Shown one piece after another: positions 9,796 to 22,299 of a stretch of DNA of 64,000 bases. The position numbers and the translations under genes are program-made. Every line of letters begins with the position of its first letter. Within the stretch, counting starts at the first letter, position 1. The DNA is from Chloranthus sessilifolius (Eukaryota; Streptophyta; Magnoliopsida; Chloranthales; Chloranthaceae). The stretch is from the NCBI GenBank assembly GCA_021018995.1, contig CM037592.1, positions 79,301,301 to 79,365,300 of the forward strand, written 5' to 3'. The notes beneath the pieces are model-generated. The model worked only from the letters and a program-made list of their open reading frames with translations. It made no database searches and had not been told where the DNA came from.

Positions 9796-12700
9796 TGTCA
9801 CTATCCGAAATTTTATCCTATCCCGAGGGCCTAGAATTCTGACCCGCACGCATTCCAAATACGCTAAGCGAATATATACCTAATCAAAGCTCTCGCGCAA
9901 ATCTGGCTCCACAAAATCCATGAAAGCCAACACATAAAGATAAAATATAAAGCAATAATAAATACTGAATATGTCTATAAAATCCAGATAAACTACTAAT
10001 AAAAAAGAAATAAAAGTCGGAGACAAATACGATAAAAGAAAGCATTGAGTCAATAATAATAATATAAAAAAAACTCAGTATCGAGTCTAAAATGTCAATA
10101 ATCGGTGCTCGGATCAAAATCAGCATCAAAGTCCTCCCGATACACTGCGGCGTCGCCCTCTCAAGGTTCCTGATACTCAGCGTCCACGAGGTCAACGAAG
10201 TCAACGTTAATAAGATCTAAATAGCCGGTGTCTAATCCACTTACGTAATCACCTGCAGCTGTTTAGATTTTCGTGGGATGAGTTTACTCAGTCACGTAAA
10301 TTCAGAGGATACACCAGCAATTAACCCCATTTTACTCAAGTGCATTATGGGTGCATTACGTAAGTGATAAACATAGTATATCAATAGAATCAGAAAGACA
10401 AAGACAAAATCATGTACATATCGAATAGCTCATATCATAACATAAATGCAAGACCGTGATTTATATACTCATATCCTAACATACCTCACCATATCTTATA
10501 ACATATCTTATTATTCTAACACATACGTCTGTATATCGCATGAACGTAACTAACATACTCATAAATCTTAAACGACTTGTGTCAGAGTCGCAACTCGAGC
10601 TACCATATGAGGGTCACTATAGTATCATACCACCATATCATAATGCCCATGTATTATACTCATACTCCTCCATTCAATACAATGGGGAGGCATATATGAT
10701 CACATATACTTACAACCTACTCATACTCCTACTCACACTCATGATTATACTCATATTGTCTCTCAGAGACCCATCTTAGCTCTAAGCGTTGTTGCCTTTA
10801 CGGTGCCTACGTAAGGAACGACACGTACAGACTTAAGTTCTTAATCTTTTGTTGGTCTACACAGCGGTATCTTAGTATCGTACTCATAATTTATCTTATC
10901 TCATACTCATACTACTCTTACAACTTAATCTTAAGACGAGTCATAGTGGGGTAACTTTCCTAAATCACACTTTCCAAAGAAAATATTCACGTAATCGTAA
11001 AAGAAAATTTTCACCATAGCTAAGCCCTAAGGGTTAAACTTCATATCTTAATTCATATCCTATCCTATCATGTTAAAACTCGGGATGATAAGGTCATCGC
11101 ATATGCCATCGTATATAAGGTTACATTGAATTTGCACTCACTCGACTCGCCATAATGTCTCATACTACTATGAGTTATAAAGCATGTGAATACGATATAT
11201 TTCTTACTTCGATACCATCTCGGTGAATCACTACGCCCAAGTATAGGCATAATCTCATACACTCGCGTATATATGACCTAACATGTCCATAACTCATATA
11301 TCATAATAAAGATAGAAGCATAACACTATCGTACGTATATCATAAATTTATATTCAGATTTCATTATGTTTATACGTATATATATTTATATAACACCAAT
11401 ACACTTATAAGATAAGATAGTTATTAATGTGATTTCAATAACGTGAAAGTCAGAGTTCGATTTTCACGAGGTATCAAATTTCTAATACTTCCTGTTATCA
11501 AAGTGGTCGCGTTGAAGCGATAAAATTAATATATATATATATATATATTATTATAATTTGATAATTAAATTAAAGGGTATTTATAATTACTAAGTTGTGA
11601 TTTATCATGACCATCAATCGAAATACCTTAAGTAAGATATGATATATACCAAAATTTTAGTCATAAAAATTAGAAAATAATACTAAATTCGTGCAATCTT
11701 AGATCATTCAAAATTAAATTCGACTTGCTGCTTTATTTTGACCTCTAAAACATCAAATTCGTGTAATAGCTATTTTACACAAAGTGGTAAAGCTCACTGT
11801 CTACTTTTCAATGTTATAAGAATCTCGTCAATCCGAGATCAGAGTAAAAAGTTATGGCTAAAATACTGAAATCAGTACATCGATGGTCACATGCTCTGAT
11901 TCGTGGCCACGAATTTGAGTTCGTAGCCTCGAGTTCAGACTCGAAATTTTAAGATGGTGCAATCTATTATTCTTTTAAATAAAATAAGAACATAGTTTAG
12001 TTTTAGTATTTAATTAGTTTTGCTTATTTTCTTCCTCATATTCAATATGTCATTAGTGGGGTTAGATAAACAAGAATATGGTTTAAATTTTAGTGTTTAA
12101 TTAGTTTTAGATAAATATGAATATAAAATTACAGTTTCAATAAAAGAGTAAATTTCTAACTATATAGATTTACAAATAAATAATATCAATAGGGTATTTC
12201 AAATAAGTCAATCTATCAAATTTACAAATATTAGGGTTTAATTAGTTATGCATAAACGAGAATATAAAATTATAGTTTTAATAGAAGAGTAATTTACTAA
12301 CTATACAGATATATCAGATTTAATAGAAGAGCATAGAATTACTAACAAGAATATAGAATTGCAGTTTTAACAAAAGGGTATATTATTAATTATATAAATA
12401 TATCATATTTACAAGATTTTATGGCATTATTTAGTTTTAAATAAAATAAGAATATAATTGAGAATTTTGTGCCTAATAGAGAGATAAAATATTAATAGCC
12501 AAATAAATGGATTGTTTGAAAAGAAAAATAAAATATAAACTGATTTATAAATTATGCAACTTTCAAGGAAAAATATAATATTAAGCATGCAGATCTATTA
12601 ATTTATGAGATATTAGGGTTTAAATAAAAATTTTAAACCCGTCGATACGCGATCAAACACATCTTATGCTACGGGATCTAAGAAGAACAAAATGGATTGA

Positions 12701-13268
12701 TGAGTACCCACCTATTAAAGCGTAAACGGTAAATCTACGGCAGTTCAGGTTGAAAAAGTCGATGTCCAAGGCGTCGGTTCGTTTAAGTCGTAGGAGAGAA
12801 TAATTTTTAATTATAAAGAGTAGAGAGCTTTTAAAGTTTTATTTATAATGGTAGCAAGTTTTAGGTTAACTTTAATTAAGACTATGTAAAAGATTTAATA
12901 AAATAGAAGTTTTTTCACATAAGAAGAATTTATACATGACTTGAATAGTTTGAGAAAAGGTTTTGTTTCAGCGCTTTGTGTAAGCACAAAAGCAATTGGT
13001 GTTTCTCTTCCGAAATTACAGTTATACCCTTTAACTTGTTTCATCACTTTAAATGAGCGTAACTTTTTATATTCTTGTCAGAAATTGCCAAATTATATAT
13101 CGTTGGAATCATATCGACGAGAACTTTGCAATGAGTCTAATTTTGATGTAGGAAAAATTATAATTTTTTTGAAAAGAGAATGTGTTCCGGTGTGGAGCAC
13201 TAGCACCGTGCACGATACAAAACACATCTAACACCATTAAAATAAAATAAAAAACCCAGGTTGTTACA
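9796..13268 (-). mobile_element. Solo LTR, chromovirus Tekay/Del-like, 3,473 bp
   Basis: The block starts TGTCACTATCC and ends GGTTGTTACA, with the 5-bp duplication TATAT at 9791-9795 and 13269-13273. Its plus-strand left end resembles TGTGACAACCCGAATTTC at 41030, and read on the minus strand it begins TGTAACAACC, like the LTR at 48058. It contains no pol domains, PBS or PPT, so it is a solo LTR left by recombination. Inside are a (TA)n run (11529-11548), a direct-repeat-rich CATACTCATA section (about 10430-10780) and a CpG palindrome cluster near 11890-11950. Assignment to Tekay/Del rests on length and end type only. Confidence 0.85.
11529..11548. repeat. (TA)n microsatellite
   Basis: Ten uninterrupted AT dinucleotides inside the solo LTR. 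Confidence 0.9.
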
Positions 13269-13273
13269 TATAT

Positions 13274-13882
13274 TTTCATGTAACAGTCTCCCACACTCTC
13301 ACAAGTATCAATGGTTCACTGGATTATATATTAATGGTTCTTTAGGACGTGTTTGATTGTACATATAAGCGAAACGTATTTCGAGTCTAATACGTGCTTC
13401 ACCTGTAATGGTATTACGCACATTAGCCTATTGCTTGATAGCACATATGGTGAAACGCGTAGCGGCTTGAAACACGTTTCGCGTTGTTTGTTTTCCACGG
13501 GCTTGTAATAGCCTAACTTATGTATCAATTAAATTGTAAGCTATATGCAAAGGTTTTTATAAGATTAATCCATACATGATGGGAGTGTCCATGTAGAGTT
13601 TCTTAGACAAATTGGTGACCACTCAAAGACAATGTTTTAACCATCCAATCAGATTTTTTGAGATATTTACCATCTGATCTAAGCACTCAAACACAGCCGT
13701 TGTGTTTAGTTTTGTGACTGATATTCAAAATCGCCAATCGGACGGTTCACGTCCACTTGTGGACAAAATAATAAATCACACTTCAATGGTGTGAGATCAG
13801 AAATTCTCTTTTAACGATTGTAGATCATTTAAATACCAATTTGTGTTTAAACATTGGTTAGGAGTCATTATCCTAAATATTA
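13274..13882. other. Repeat-derived non-coding stretch
   Basis: AT-rich sequence without a gene. About 13740-13870 is a diverged relative of the hairpin-rich repeat at 5100-5230 (shared CACTTCAATGGTGTGAGAT and GATCATTTAAA strings). Confidence 0.5.
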
Positions 13883-14080
13883 ACGTCATGAATTTTTAAG
13901 AAGACATACAAATTTTCATGAAATTTTAAACATAAACACAAATTGTCATGAATTTTTAACAAGAAATACAAATTGCCATGAATTTTTAAACATAAACACA
14001 AATTATCATGAATTTTTAACAAGAAATACAAATTGCCCTAATTTTCATGAATTTTTTACAAGAAACACAAATTCAAAAAA
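13883..14080. repeat. Minisatellite, two alternating units of about 30-37 bp
   Basis: Units built on CATGAATTTTTAACAAGAAA and CATGAATTTTTAAACATAAA, each followed by YACAAATT, alternate for about 190 bp, with six recognisable copies of increasing divergence. Confidence 0.85.
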
Positions 14081-14263
14081 TATTCATTAGGAAATTAAAC
14101 ACTCAAAATATTCTTAGACATGGGTTTCGAAGAAAAAAATAAGTGACAATCAAAGAATCATTCACCTAGAACTGGGCGATCTGCACTTGAATGACACTTC
14201 AACAATAGATTTGGGGGATCTGCACAGTAGTTTGAGTGGTCACCTCCAACAACTGGGTTTTAG

Positions 14264-14340
14264 GGTTTTAAGAGCTATGAATTTTAGGGTTTTAAGAGCT
14301 ATTAATTTGAGGGTTTTAAGAGCTTTTAAAAGCTATTAGG
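14264..14340. repeat. TTAGGGTTTTAAGAGCTAT tandem repeat, split by the Tat-like element
   Basis: Three copies of a roughly 28-bp unit containing AGGGTTTTAAGAGCT lie just left of the 22.4-kb element, and one more follows its right end at about 36755-36785. The insertion therefore landed inside or next to this array. The AGGGTTTT core resembles telomere repeats, but the unit is too long and degenerate to be an interstitial telomere. Confidence 0.8.
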
Positions 14341-14349
14341 AATCCTAGG

Positions 14350-16767
14350 TGTAGACACCCTCATTTCTCCCTCTCAAAGTACATGAATTCGTTTGATCAG
14401 CCCTTGACCTTTTTAACCCTCGACATGGGACCATGCAACAGTACATGGCTGAACATAAGTTGAAACAATAGCTTTGTGGCTCAGATCCCAACGTAGGGAG
14501 GCTATATACTAAGCAATAGTATATAGTCGTAATGCAGACTGAAACAATAGTCCTGCATTCCATTCTTGAGACCATACCCAGACAATCCTGAATTAAGCAC
14601 CTAAAAACCTGCGTGTAATTCGATCACGCGCAGAATCACAAGTGCGCGATCAGTCCCCTTTCAGACCAAACTTCCTTTCACAGACTGTTTCGAGACTTGA
14701 TTACGCGCCTGGAACCGGACGCGCGATCGGATTGAGCGCTACACCACTAGCGTGCAATTGGCCTACGCCCGACCTAGTCTCCTACCGTTGACCCCTATAT
14801 TTCCTCGATTAAGCGCTTCAAGTAACACTCTTAATCGGATTACGCACGTCCTAACAAGCGCGTAATTAGTCCTAATTTCGTTAGGACTAGGAAACCCGCT
14901 GAGTAATTCAGTCGGTCGCTCATTGAGTCGGTGACTGACTCAAAGCAATTAAGCGCCAGAAAACTGACGCGCAATTCAATTAAACGCCCGGAAACAGGCG
15001 CATAATTAAAGGAAAACCTATAAAAGCCCTTTTTCTCGAAGAGAGAGAGAGAGGCTGGCAATTTTGAGAGAGAGAGCGGATTTCTTTTGGGACTTCGAAA
15101 CCAGAGAACTCTGAGGACAAGCCCATAGAGCAAATTAGTCATGATTTCGAGATTCAAACCCTCGAATCTTCGATGATTCCTCTCCATGGCCCCGACCCTA
15201 GGTAAGAATTTAATTTTGTTTTAGACTTAGGATTTTCCCTCAGTTTAATTGATCAATTTTATTTCTAATTTTTAGACCATAACACCCTCTTCAGACCGAA
15301 ATTCTTTATATCCAGTTCTAGTTCTCTGTTTATAGAACCGGTCCTTAATCTAGCGATCTGATATACCGACCTTATGCTCTAATTCTACTCTAAAATCATA
15401 ATTTACAGTCCTATCATTAATTTTTTGTTTTGACTCTCAGAGTTCAGAACCAATCTTTAATCATACGGCCTAATTTTTCTAATTTCGGACCTGAATTCAG
15501 TCCTATAATTTTTAATCTATATTTTCATACCGTCAAAAATCCAAAAAAATATAAATTTCAGTTCATAACTTTAGTTTGTTAATCTAATTTCTTATTATAA
15601 TTTCGAAGTCAATTTTAAAAATTCCCTTTTTATTATTTAACTATCAACCTATCCTTTATCTCAGCCATCCGATTTGCCCACGGGAGCTTACAGAGGGTAC
15701 TCGGGAACGAGGCCAATCCTCCTTAGTATAGCGGGCCCAACCCCCATTTTTTTTTAGATTGTTTAGGGTTAACTAGTTAATTATAGGTAGTCTCTTTCTA
15801 TTTCAATATAATTGGCTAATTGCATCAAATAGGCCTTCATACCATTATTTACCTTGATTCAATTTAGTCTTCTAGTTCAGTCAATTCATTATCTCCACCA
15901 AAATTTAGGAAAGTTAATTCATTTATTATTAGTTAGATTTTTACCATAATTGATCCGTAGATTACGATTCTAAAAAAAAGAGTTAATTTTGTTGCCTCAA
16001 TCATTTATTTCTATTTTAGTAAATTGATCTATTGCTTTAATCAGAGTCGCAGTAAAAAAATTAGTCTTTATTTTCTTCAAATTAGAATGCTAGTAAGATT
16101 ACCTTAAATGCTTTAGTTGTGATTTCCATACAATTGATACATCTGCTTATCTAGAATTACAATAAAATTAGCGTACCTGCTTTATCTAGAATTACGATAT
16201 AATTGGACCCTTATTTAATTGGAATATTATTAGAACTGATACACATGCACTCCTAGTACCAGTAGGAGACTGGAACTGATTAGACTCTTAGTAGTATAAG
16301 GACTTTGATATTAATTGGACTCCTAATGATATCGAGAAACTGAAAATGATTGGATTCCTGATAGCATCAGGACACTAAAATAACTCATCATAATAAGCTC
16401 ACCTAATCATAATTAACAGCAAAAAAAAAGAATTTAAATCGACCATAACTGCAATAAGGGAAACTAAAAAGAAAGTTGAAACTATCTAATTAAAAGAGGA
16501 CACTGCAGTTGACGTTCGCAGGCGGACGATTCAGTATAAAAGTAACCCACACCCGCTTAAATGTGTGATCATTGACGTGTTGCAGCGTCGATAAATATCA
16601 ACAGCTGGCGATCGTAAATCAACTAGGAATCATCCTAAGAAATTCCTCCTATTGTTATTTATCCCCACCTTATCACATACACCGCATCGCTAGATCCAAC
16701 AAGACAGAATTGAAAGCCACTTATTCAACAGGAACCGAGAGGAACCTAGAAAAAGTGCGCACCAATA
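14350..16767 (+). repeat. 5' LTR of the Tat-like element
   Basis: 2,418 bp, TGTAGACACC to GCACCAATA; the last bases should read ACA as in the 3' copy. It aligns base for base over most of its length with 34322-36749. Four hand-compared 60-base windows (starting 15781, 16241, 15241 and 14581) show 0, 3, 6 and 8 differences, mostly transitions, with the most in the CpG-rich first part. It contains the U3 motif cluster and TATA box described separately, and an AT-rich R/U5 section with GGGAGCTTACRGAGGGTACT near 15680, a string also conserved in the relative at 56810. Confidence 0.95.
14580..15020 (+). promoter_or_regulatory. U3 promoter: GCGC/AATT motif cluster and TATA box
   Basis: From about 14586 to 15005 strings such as ATTAAGCGCC, CGCGTAATTCGATTA, CGCGCGATCGG and GCGCATAATT recur about every 30-40 bases. 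Immediately downstream stands CCTATAAAAGCC (near 15007), a TATA box, followed by a (GA)n run. The layout reads as an upstream element cluster plus core promoter of the LTR. The same cluster is at 34560-34985 in the 3' LTR and, diverged, at 55735-56095. Confidence 0.75.
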
Positions 16768-16770
16768 GAC

Positions 16771-16788
16771 TGGCGATCGCGATGGGAC
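16771..16788 (+). other. Primer binding site of the Tat-like element
   Basis: TGGCGATCGCGATGGGAC starts three bases after the 5' LTR end and begins with the TGG required to pair with a tRNA CCA end. I cannot name the tRNA with confidence; Tat elements often use tRNA-Arg. Confidence 0.7.
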
Positions 16789-16879
16789 ACTTTTGTAAAC
16801 CCCTTCTTTTTCTTTAGATAGTTATCTTTATTTTACTTCCCTATTTTCTTTCCCGTCGTGTCGTTTAGATTCTTTTTAT

Positions 16880-18600
16880 ATGAGTCTTCGCCAAAGACTC
16901 AAGATGTCGGGCGTACGAAGAGTAGGCTTAGGAGACCCACCATTGTGGGCCTATCATGACAATCCCTCATATGAAGAACTGCTTTATAATTTTAGCCCAC
17001 GACAGCCAGAGGTTAATATGGCTGGAGAACAAGAGAATCCCTTCTCTACTCCACCCGCCGGTAGTAGTCGTAACAGAAGAGAGAGCCGCATCGGGCAAAA
17101 TCTTACTACTCAACAAATCGTAGAGCTTAGCGTTCAAAGGATACAAAGAGGAGATGAGGACTATGAGGAGTTACTCAAAAGATTAGGCGCGACGTATGAC
17201 ACTATTAAGTCACGACAATTCTCAGGAGAGTAGGAACGACAAGAGAGACCACCTTCTACCTTAAGCACGGTGTCAGTCCGCGCTACGCCATTGAGGCAAC
17301 ATACTCATACGTTCTTTAATGACAGTTTGCCAGACAAGGGTATCTCACGTGTCACTCCCAAAGACAACACCATAAAGATCGAAGACCTCCCAAAAATGCT
17401 CGATGAATACATGGATAAGAGGATATGCCCAGGTCGCTCGTTCGGATTCGATAAATTCTGTTGAGACATTGAATTTGAGCTACCCATAAGATTTAAACCG
17501 CCAAATTTTACTAAGTATAATAGTACCGGAAATCCGAACCATCACTTGGCCCGCTTTTGTAATGATTGCCGACCTATACGCGATAATCAAGGACTTCTCA
17601 TTCACTACTTTCAATGTTCATTAGAAGGAGAAGCCCTAGACTGGTTCGCGAAACTCCCACTTTATAAGATAGAAACTTTTGATGATCTAGTCAGTTGATT
17701 TCTAGGCCAATACAAACGCTTGATTCAAGAGACGGTTAGCCTCAGCGACCTGATGGTGGCCAAGCAAGGACCAAATGAAGAATTCACCGACTTCTTCACT
17801 AGATGACGAAAGCTTGCTGCTAGAACTGGTACTTCAATGAAAGAGAAAGATTCAATTGATACCATCATTGACAATATTAAGGAACCACTAAGGAGCGCCC
17901 TAGTCATCAGCGATTGCCCTGACTTCACTGCACTTCACTCTCGGGCATCCTGACTAATGCAACACATCAAGGACGGAGACCTTGCATTATCCATAGTCAC
18001 GTCAAAGGTGGGCTCTTCTAACGAGTTGAAATCGAAAAATCATAAGAAAGCCTCAGGAACCGAACAAGTTAATACGGTTGTCAATCAAGGGCAAAATTTG
18101 AATAACGAGAACTTCCCACCATGCAACTTCGGGCAGAACCAAACCCAACAACGATACGCTAGTCAAAATCAGGGCACTAATCAACAAAGGTATGCAAACT
18201 AGAACCAAGGCTAAAACCAAAACCAAGGTCAATATCAAAATAAAAACCAATACCCTAACGCTTATCAGGCCCAAAACGCAGCACATAATCGACCTGCCCA
18301 TGTGCCGAATTATAACAATGTACCTCCACCTTAGAACTTTAACCCAGCTAGGGGACCCTACCAGCCAAAGCAGGAACACTATCCCCCTTTACCCGATACT
18401 ATTTCCAACATCTTTCACCTCCTTAACGCCCAAAATCTCTAACGATTCTCACAAGAAAAGCCCAGGCTATAGCCTGCAAATCTAGACTATGGTAAATACT
18501 ATTCTTTCCATCGGTACGCGGGACACAACCTAGAGGACTGTTGGGTTCTCAGGGACGTAATCTATGACATGAACGACCAGAATTAAATTGATTAGGAAGT
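16880..18600 (+). pseudogene. gag: gag (capsid and nucleocapsid), broken
   Basis: One reading frame from the ATG at 16880 runs through gag with in-frame stops at 17231-17233, 17462-17464 and several later positions. The capsid domain of the retrotransposon gag family is clear at about 17490-17830 (IRFKPPNFTKYNSTGNPNHH, then SLEGEALDWFAKLP, then FLGQYKRL). A Gln/Asn-rich linker follows at 18060-18350. The nucleocapsid motif near 18497-18550 reads FHRYAGHNLEDCWVLRD, matching the lineage's zinc knuckle, but the first Cys, just before the Phe, is Tyr, so metal binding would be impaired. The protein would have formed the element's virus-like particle. Confidence 0.9.
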
Positions 18601-19640
18601 GCTTAGGAACCCTAACCCTTATAACAATCAACCCCAATAGAATTTAGGGATCATAAATAACCCCATGCCCAACCACAACCACGGGACACCGGCCCAGGTC
18701 ACTACTGTAGATCTCCCCAGTCAAGCCCATTTTCGACCTTCAACATTAATCACTTGTATCCTACCCTCCGACACTGTTACTACCCTTATGAGAATTCCTC
18801 CCTCCTTACATCCCCCTGCCTCGATCACACGAATCACGCTACCGAGCCCGCCTCCATATCCAAAGTTTACTCAAATATGAGTCCATTCCTTCAGGGCCAG
18901 GAGCCCATTCCTCCATCATTCTCCACTAGAGCCATTGACCCCGCCAAATCCTGAATCACCAGTCTTACCACTCCCTTCACCCGACTCTGGATCTGAGTAT
19001 GGAGACTATGCTCTTCAAACCGCCATTCCGACTGTCGCACGAGTAGATAGTATTACCCACATGACTCCCAACCAAGAGAGTGAAGCCGAAATTGAGTATC
19101 TGTCAGATGAAGAGCAAAGTGAATGAAAATAATACCTAAATCCATGCGAGACATTGGTCTCCACTTTCTTAGAGGAAGAGGATCACACGCAATACCTCCC
19201 ACCTTGGAGTAGTGCCATACAGACACGCACTCCGACTCCTAACTTCACTCGCTTCACAAATGCACCGACGTCGAATCATGCTAGGTTTGACCAGCAACCG
19301 GCCTACCCTATTCTTAAGTCAGGAACCAACTATCCACCTCCCCCTTTCCCACGGAATAAAGATTTCATGCATGCACAACTACCCGAGGGGAACACGAGAG
19401 AAAGGGAAGTTGACTTGCCACGCCCACCGCAAGTCATCCCACCACCTAGGGCCCATCGGCCAGGCAAAGAAATAACACTCGAGCCATGGCAAGAATATGA
19501 TATGTTACGACATCTCCAAAAGATTCCAGCTCAGTTATCTATACTAAAACTCATAAAAAAGTCACCTGATCATCACTGACTGTTAATAAGGACACTCGAG
19601 GACACTCAAGTGGACGAAGACATGACCCTGGATGAGCTTC
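18600..19640 (+). pseudogene. Gag-protease linker, Pro-rich
   Basis: The gag frame continues with stops through Pro/Ser/Thr-rich sequence without a recognisable domain. Open stretches at 18935-19126 and 19154-19579 end in an acidic segment, then PPPRAHRPGKEI, leading into the protease region. It is most simply the linker between nucleocapsid and protease. Confidence 0.6.
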
Positions 19641-20500
19641 ATCAAATTACCTATGTCATGGCACAACCTCCCGCCCTCATATTCATGGACACAGACATGC
19701 CTTAGGAGTCACTTCGCGGGAGCGCTGCCCCCATATATCTTACAGTTATAATCAAAGGGTTTTCTGTATCTCATGCACTAGTCGATATGGGCATGAGACT
19801 CAATATTTGCCCTCTCACCACATTGAAAATACTTGAATACAAAAAACAAGATGTTAGGCCCTCGGCCTTGTCGCTCATAGCCTACGATGGCTCACGTCGT
19901 TTCGTAAAAGGAACTATTAAACTTCAGGTCCACCTTGGATTCGTGACAAAAGGTGTTACGTTTCATATTGCTGACTCCGCTAGTACATATAATCTCATTT
20001 TAGGCAGAAAATGGTTAGAATTAATAAAGGTTGTCGCATCCACATACCATCAATGCATTAAATTTTCGTATGAGGACTCCATCGTCCGTATATACGCAGA
20101 TGCACCTCTTCAAGAGATGGATACCGATTACGCGACAAGCATTCTGACAACCCATAAATCCGTACTAAACACAGGCCACATCTAAAAGACGTGAATCCTT
20201 GATGAAGCAGCTATCGCAGGAGTCTGCTCACCTGCCCTTCCTGGTTTTCACCCAGAGCGACAACAAGTGCTGATGAGGAGGGAGGTTGGCCCAGACCTCG
20301 CTAAATTATACAACATCAACCCAACCGCGATGAAAGGGTGGGATCTTATGTACCAACTCGGATACGTCCCCTACACCGGGCTCGACAAGAATAAATAAGG
20401 TCGTGTGAGACCTATATTCCCGACTAAAATATGCAAGCACATAGGATTAGGTTACCAATCAAACAGCCAATCAACCGATTTATTCCCTACCTCACCGAAA
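19641..20500 (+). pseudogene. Aspartic protease and G-patch-like tail, broken
   Basis: Same frame as gag. The active-site segment reads ALVDMGMRLNICPL near 19775; the catalytic Asp (19784-19786) is present, but the following residue is Met where Thr or Ser is needed, so the enzyme would be dead. The second conserved segment, YNLILGRKWL, is near 19990. After a stop at 20185 comes GYVPYTGLDKNK...GLGY (about 20355-20460), which resembles the Gly-rich G-patch-like segment that can follow the protease; this part is tentative. The frame changes between 20460 and 20520. Confidence 0.85.
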
Positions 20501-20519
20501 TAGTCTCTTTATGACCACT

Positions 20520-22200
20520 CGTCTATGGAACTACTGAGAAAGCAGATGTGCCAAAGCAGAATCAAGTATCCTTCACCAAACCCCAGGAGACAGAAATTGA
20601 ACTAATATCCAAAGCATTCAACGATTTGATGAACCTGGATGATGACGTCGATGAACCCCTCGAAGGAGTCAAACCTTTGTTTGACACTGAAAATCCCATA
20701 GAAGGAAGAAAGAAGGACCCTCCAGAAATCGAACCACAATTATAGGATTGAGAATCTACAGATGACGAAGATTTTCACATAGCGGCCTTACGAGACGATG
20801 AAGAACACTCACATTCACCATGGGAAGGGGATGACACCTTGCAAGAAAATATTAATTCATATAGCATCAGCCTTTGCCTCGGCCTTGGAGGATGGGAATG
20901 CCCGTGGGACTCGCCTTGTATCTTTCACTCATATCAACCTCGGTGCGAAGCATGTACTCACATACTAGAGCAATTTACTAGCAAGATCACACATCCCTCA
21001 ACGACCAAAGTGGACGGATCCGACCCTACAACCATAAGCACGACCAGAAATCCACCAACCTCGCTATTGGTGCCAGAAGAGAGAGAACCCGATGGCCAGT
21101 TGTTCAACTCAGGAGGCATCCATGAGTTCGAAGAGGAGTTTGAACTAGATGCTCCTTCATCTCCAGATGCACCATAACTCTAAATATTTTGACAATCGCT
21201 CGAGGAAGAGTGGTGTCCTCCATCAAGTGATGACGAGGACTACTAGATAGACCTCCTTGCACTCAATTTGGCAGATCAAGCCAACATAGAACTTCACGGT
21301 TTATCAAATAAAGGGAGCAAATTGGATAATATCATCGACTCTAACTTGGGAGGATGAGAATGTCCTTGGGAATCTCCCTGCATTTCTTACCATTACCAGC
21401 CCCATTGCCGAGCATGTGCGCTCATCCCAACATATCATGAAGATCAAGAGAAAGAGCTCCCTCCCCCTGGGGACCATTTAGGAGATTCCCCATTGCGGGA
21501 AGGACAATCATCTCATAACTTCAATGACGATAGTTCAATCGATTATTATCTCTCGAGCTTCTTTGGGAAAGAGATAATCAACCTAGTAGAGAAAACTCGA
21601 ACTATGATACCCTTGTCATCAATAGTACTTATTCAAAAGATCCTATTGATTGAGGACTCCAAAAAAAAAAAAATGTCAAATTTGCAACAAGTCCGTGTTC
21701 CCCGAAGGATCGCCCGAACGGCTCCAGCAGCCGTGTCGCTCCCTCAATTAGAGGAAGCAGCTCTCCTGGTGCCTTTTGAGGTCACCGATCCTGTACCATA
21801 TTTATTATCAAAAATTAAAAGAATAGAAAATATAGAAAACCCTAAAAAGCTAGAAATATAAAACCCAAAAAAATCAGAAAACCTTAAAAAAGAAAGGGAA
21901 CTCTTTATCCCGACTCAAGTCTGTAGTCAATGAGGGAACTTCCCTCCTCTAACTCTTGACCCGTCTCACGTGTAAGGACGCAAAGCCTTCAGGTTAAGAA
22001 ATAAGCCAGTCATCATACCGGAAGAGATACTCCATGACTTCGAGAGAAGAATCAATAGCCTTGACCTTCACTTTACCAAAGATCTTTCGGTCATAAATTA
22101 TGCCGGTGAAGAGTTGCCTTACGCAAAATTAAATCCCCAGCCTAGTAATTTTGCAGTATATGAGCTCATCGAGGATGAAAGAGGAACATCAGGCCCTGAT
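20520..22200 (+). pseudogene. Protease-RT linker with duplicated Cys-rich motif
   Basis: A new frame opens at about 20520 and continues into RT. It is acidic and Pro/Ser-rich. It contains two copies of a Cys/Trp motif: GGWECPWDSPCIFHSYQP followed by RCEAC (20887-20955), and a copy at 21349-21423 reading GG, stop in place of Trp, ECPWESPC, then HYQP.CRAC. The CPW[DE]SPC...C..C spacing could bind a metal, but I do not recognise the domain. A second block (21660-21860) is basic, then hydrophobic. Stops are at 21178 and nearby. Function unknown. Confidence 0.7.
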
Positions 22201-22299
22201 GAGACTTAGGACTTTCGGCTGGTTATTAAACATTTTGACGAACAGACCCAGGCTGTTGCCGAATCCACGGAGGAAATCAATTTTAGCACTGACGTGAAG

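Noticed and set aside
14264-14340. AGGGTTTT repeats as an interstitial telomere
   Set aside because: The unit is about 28 bp with AAGAGCTAT spacers, not the 7-bp plant telomere repeat.
14840-15187. Minus-strand open frame in the 5' LTR, repeated at 34812-35096
   Set aside because: Present in both LTRs only because they are copies; it crosses the promoter cluster and has no domain.
18053-18379. 108-codon minus-strand open frame rich in Leu/Val
   Set aside because: It is the antisense shadow of the Gln/Asn-rich gag linker.
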